From Methanocella_A sp035319305 (GTDB taxonomy: Archaea > Halobacteriota > Methanocellia > Methanocellales > Methanocellaceae), in assembly GCA_035319305.1 (NCBI GenBank), contig DATHCY010000004.1:1-5059 (forward strand): a stretch of DNA of 5,059 nt, written 5' to 3'. How positions within the stretch are numbered: the stretch's first letter is position 1; every line of letters starts with the position of its first letter. The notes beneath the pieces were generated by a model. The model did no database searches, had not been told where the DNA came from, and worked only from the letters and a program-made list of their open reading frames with translations. The position numbers and the translations under genes are program-made. Positions 4,946 through 5,059 of this stretch are shown here, one piece after another.

Positions 4946-5059
4946 CCTAGTAAAAAGAATCGCTCCTAGTAAAAAGAATCGCTCCTAGTAAAAAGAATCG
5001 CTCCTAGTAAAAAGAATCGCTCCTAGTAAAAAGAATCGCTCCTAGTAAAAAGAATCGCT
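4946..5059. repeat. Six perfect tandem copies of a 19-bp unit, open at the right edge
   Basis: The unit CCTAGTAAAAAGAATCGCT repeats head to tail six times with no mismatch and no spacer, starting at 4946 (or 4945, since the preceding base is T) and ending exactly at the last base of the window. The absence of spacers rules out a CRISPR array. The length is not a multiple of three and TAG occurs in the minus-strand frames, so it is not a coding repeat. Every unit has an A5 run (T5 on the minus strand) and a CTAG. Perfect identity indicates recent expansion or active homogenisation. The true copy number is unknown. Confidence 0.95.

Noticed and set aside
4946..5059. CRISPR array
   Set aside because: The 19-bp units abut with no spacers, and units are shorter than CRISPR repeats.

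Overview
The window looks like archaeal, most likely euryarchaeal methanogen DNA; a Methanocellales or Methanosarcinales relative is an inference. It encodes an archaeosine-type tRNA-guanine transglycosylase, a family restricted to archaea. TATA-box-like elements lie about 30-40 nt upstream of several starts, leaders are short, and the one strong Shine-Dalgarno site (GAGGTGAT) fits an archaeal 16S rRNA tail. Apart from tnpA, every gene called here is on the minus strand.

Layout from left to right: (1) 1-611, the N-terminal 203 residues of a tetratricopeptide-repeat (TPR) protein that runs off the left edge. (2) 692-2155, tgtA, complete, with a clear TATA box upstream. (3) About 2271-4180, an IS200/IS605-family insertion sequence with divergent tnpB (minus) and tnpA (plus). 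Each end carries a hairpin sharing the core CCCTTCAGGG. Both transposase genes are broken: tnpB by a one-base frameshift, tnpA by a nonsense codon, a one-base insertion and a one-residue loss in its HUH motif. (4) 4202-4552, a hydrophilic 116-residue protein of unknown function. (5) 4658-4825, a 55-residue KGG-motif stress-type protein that is too short for usual ORF cut-offs. (6) 4946-5059, six perfect tandem copies of a 19-bp unit running to the right edge.

How the parts relate: tgtA is a housekeeping tRNA-modification gene. The insertion sequence sits about 115 bp upstream of it without damaging the apparent tgtA promoter, and tnpB is transcribed toward tgtA. The insertion sequence appears immobile on its own, but all TnpB active-site residues survive across the two frames and the right end still has the form of an omega-RNA source. 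I see no convincing undescribed multi-gene system. The most unusual items are the perfect 19-bp array, the split but otherwise intact TnpB, and a 32-residue ORF directly upstream of tnpB.
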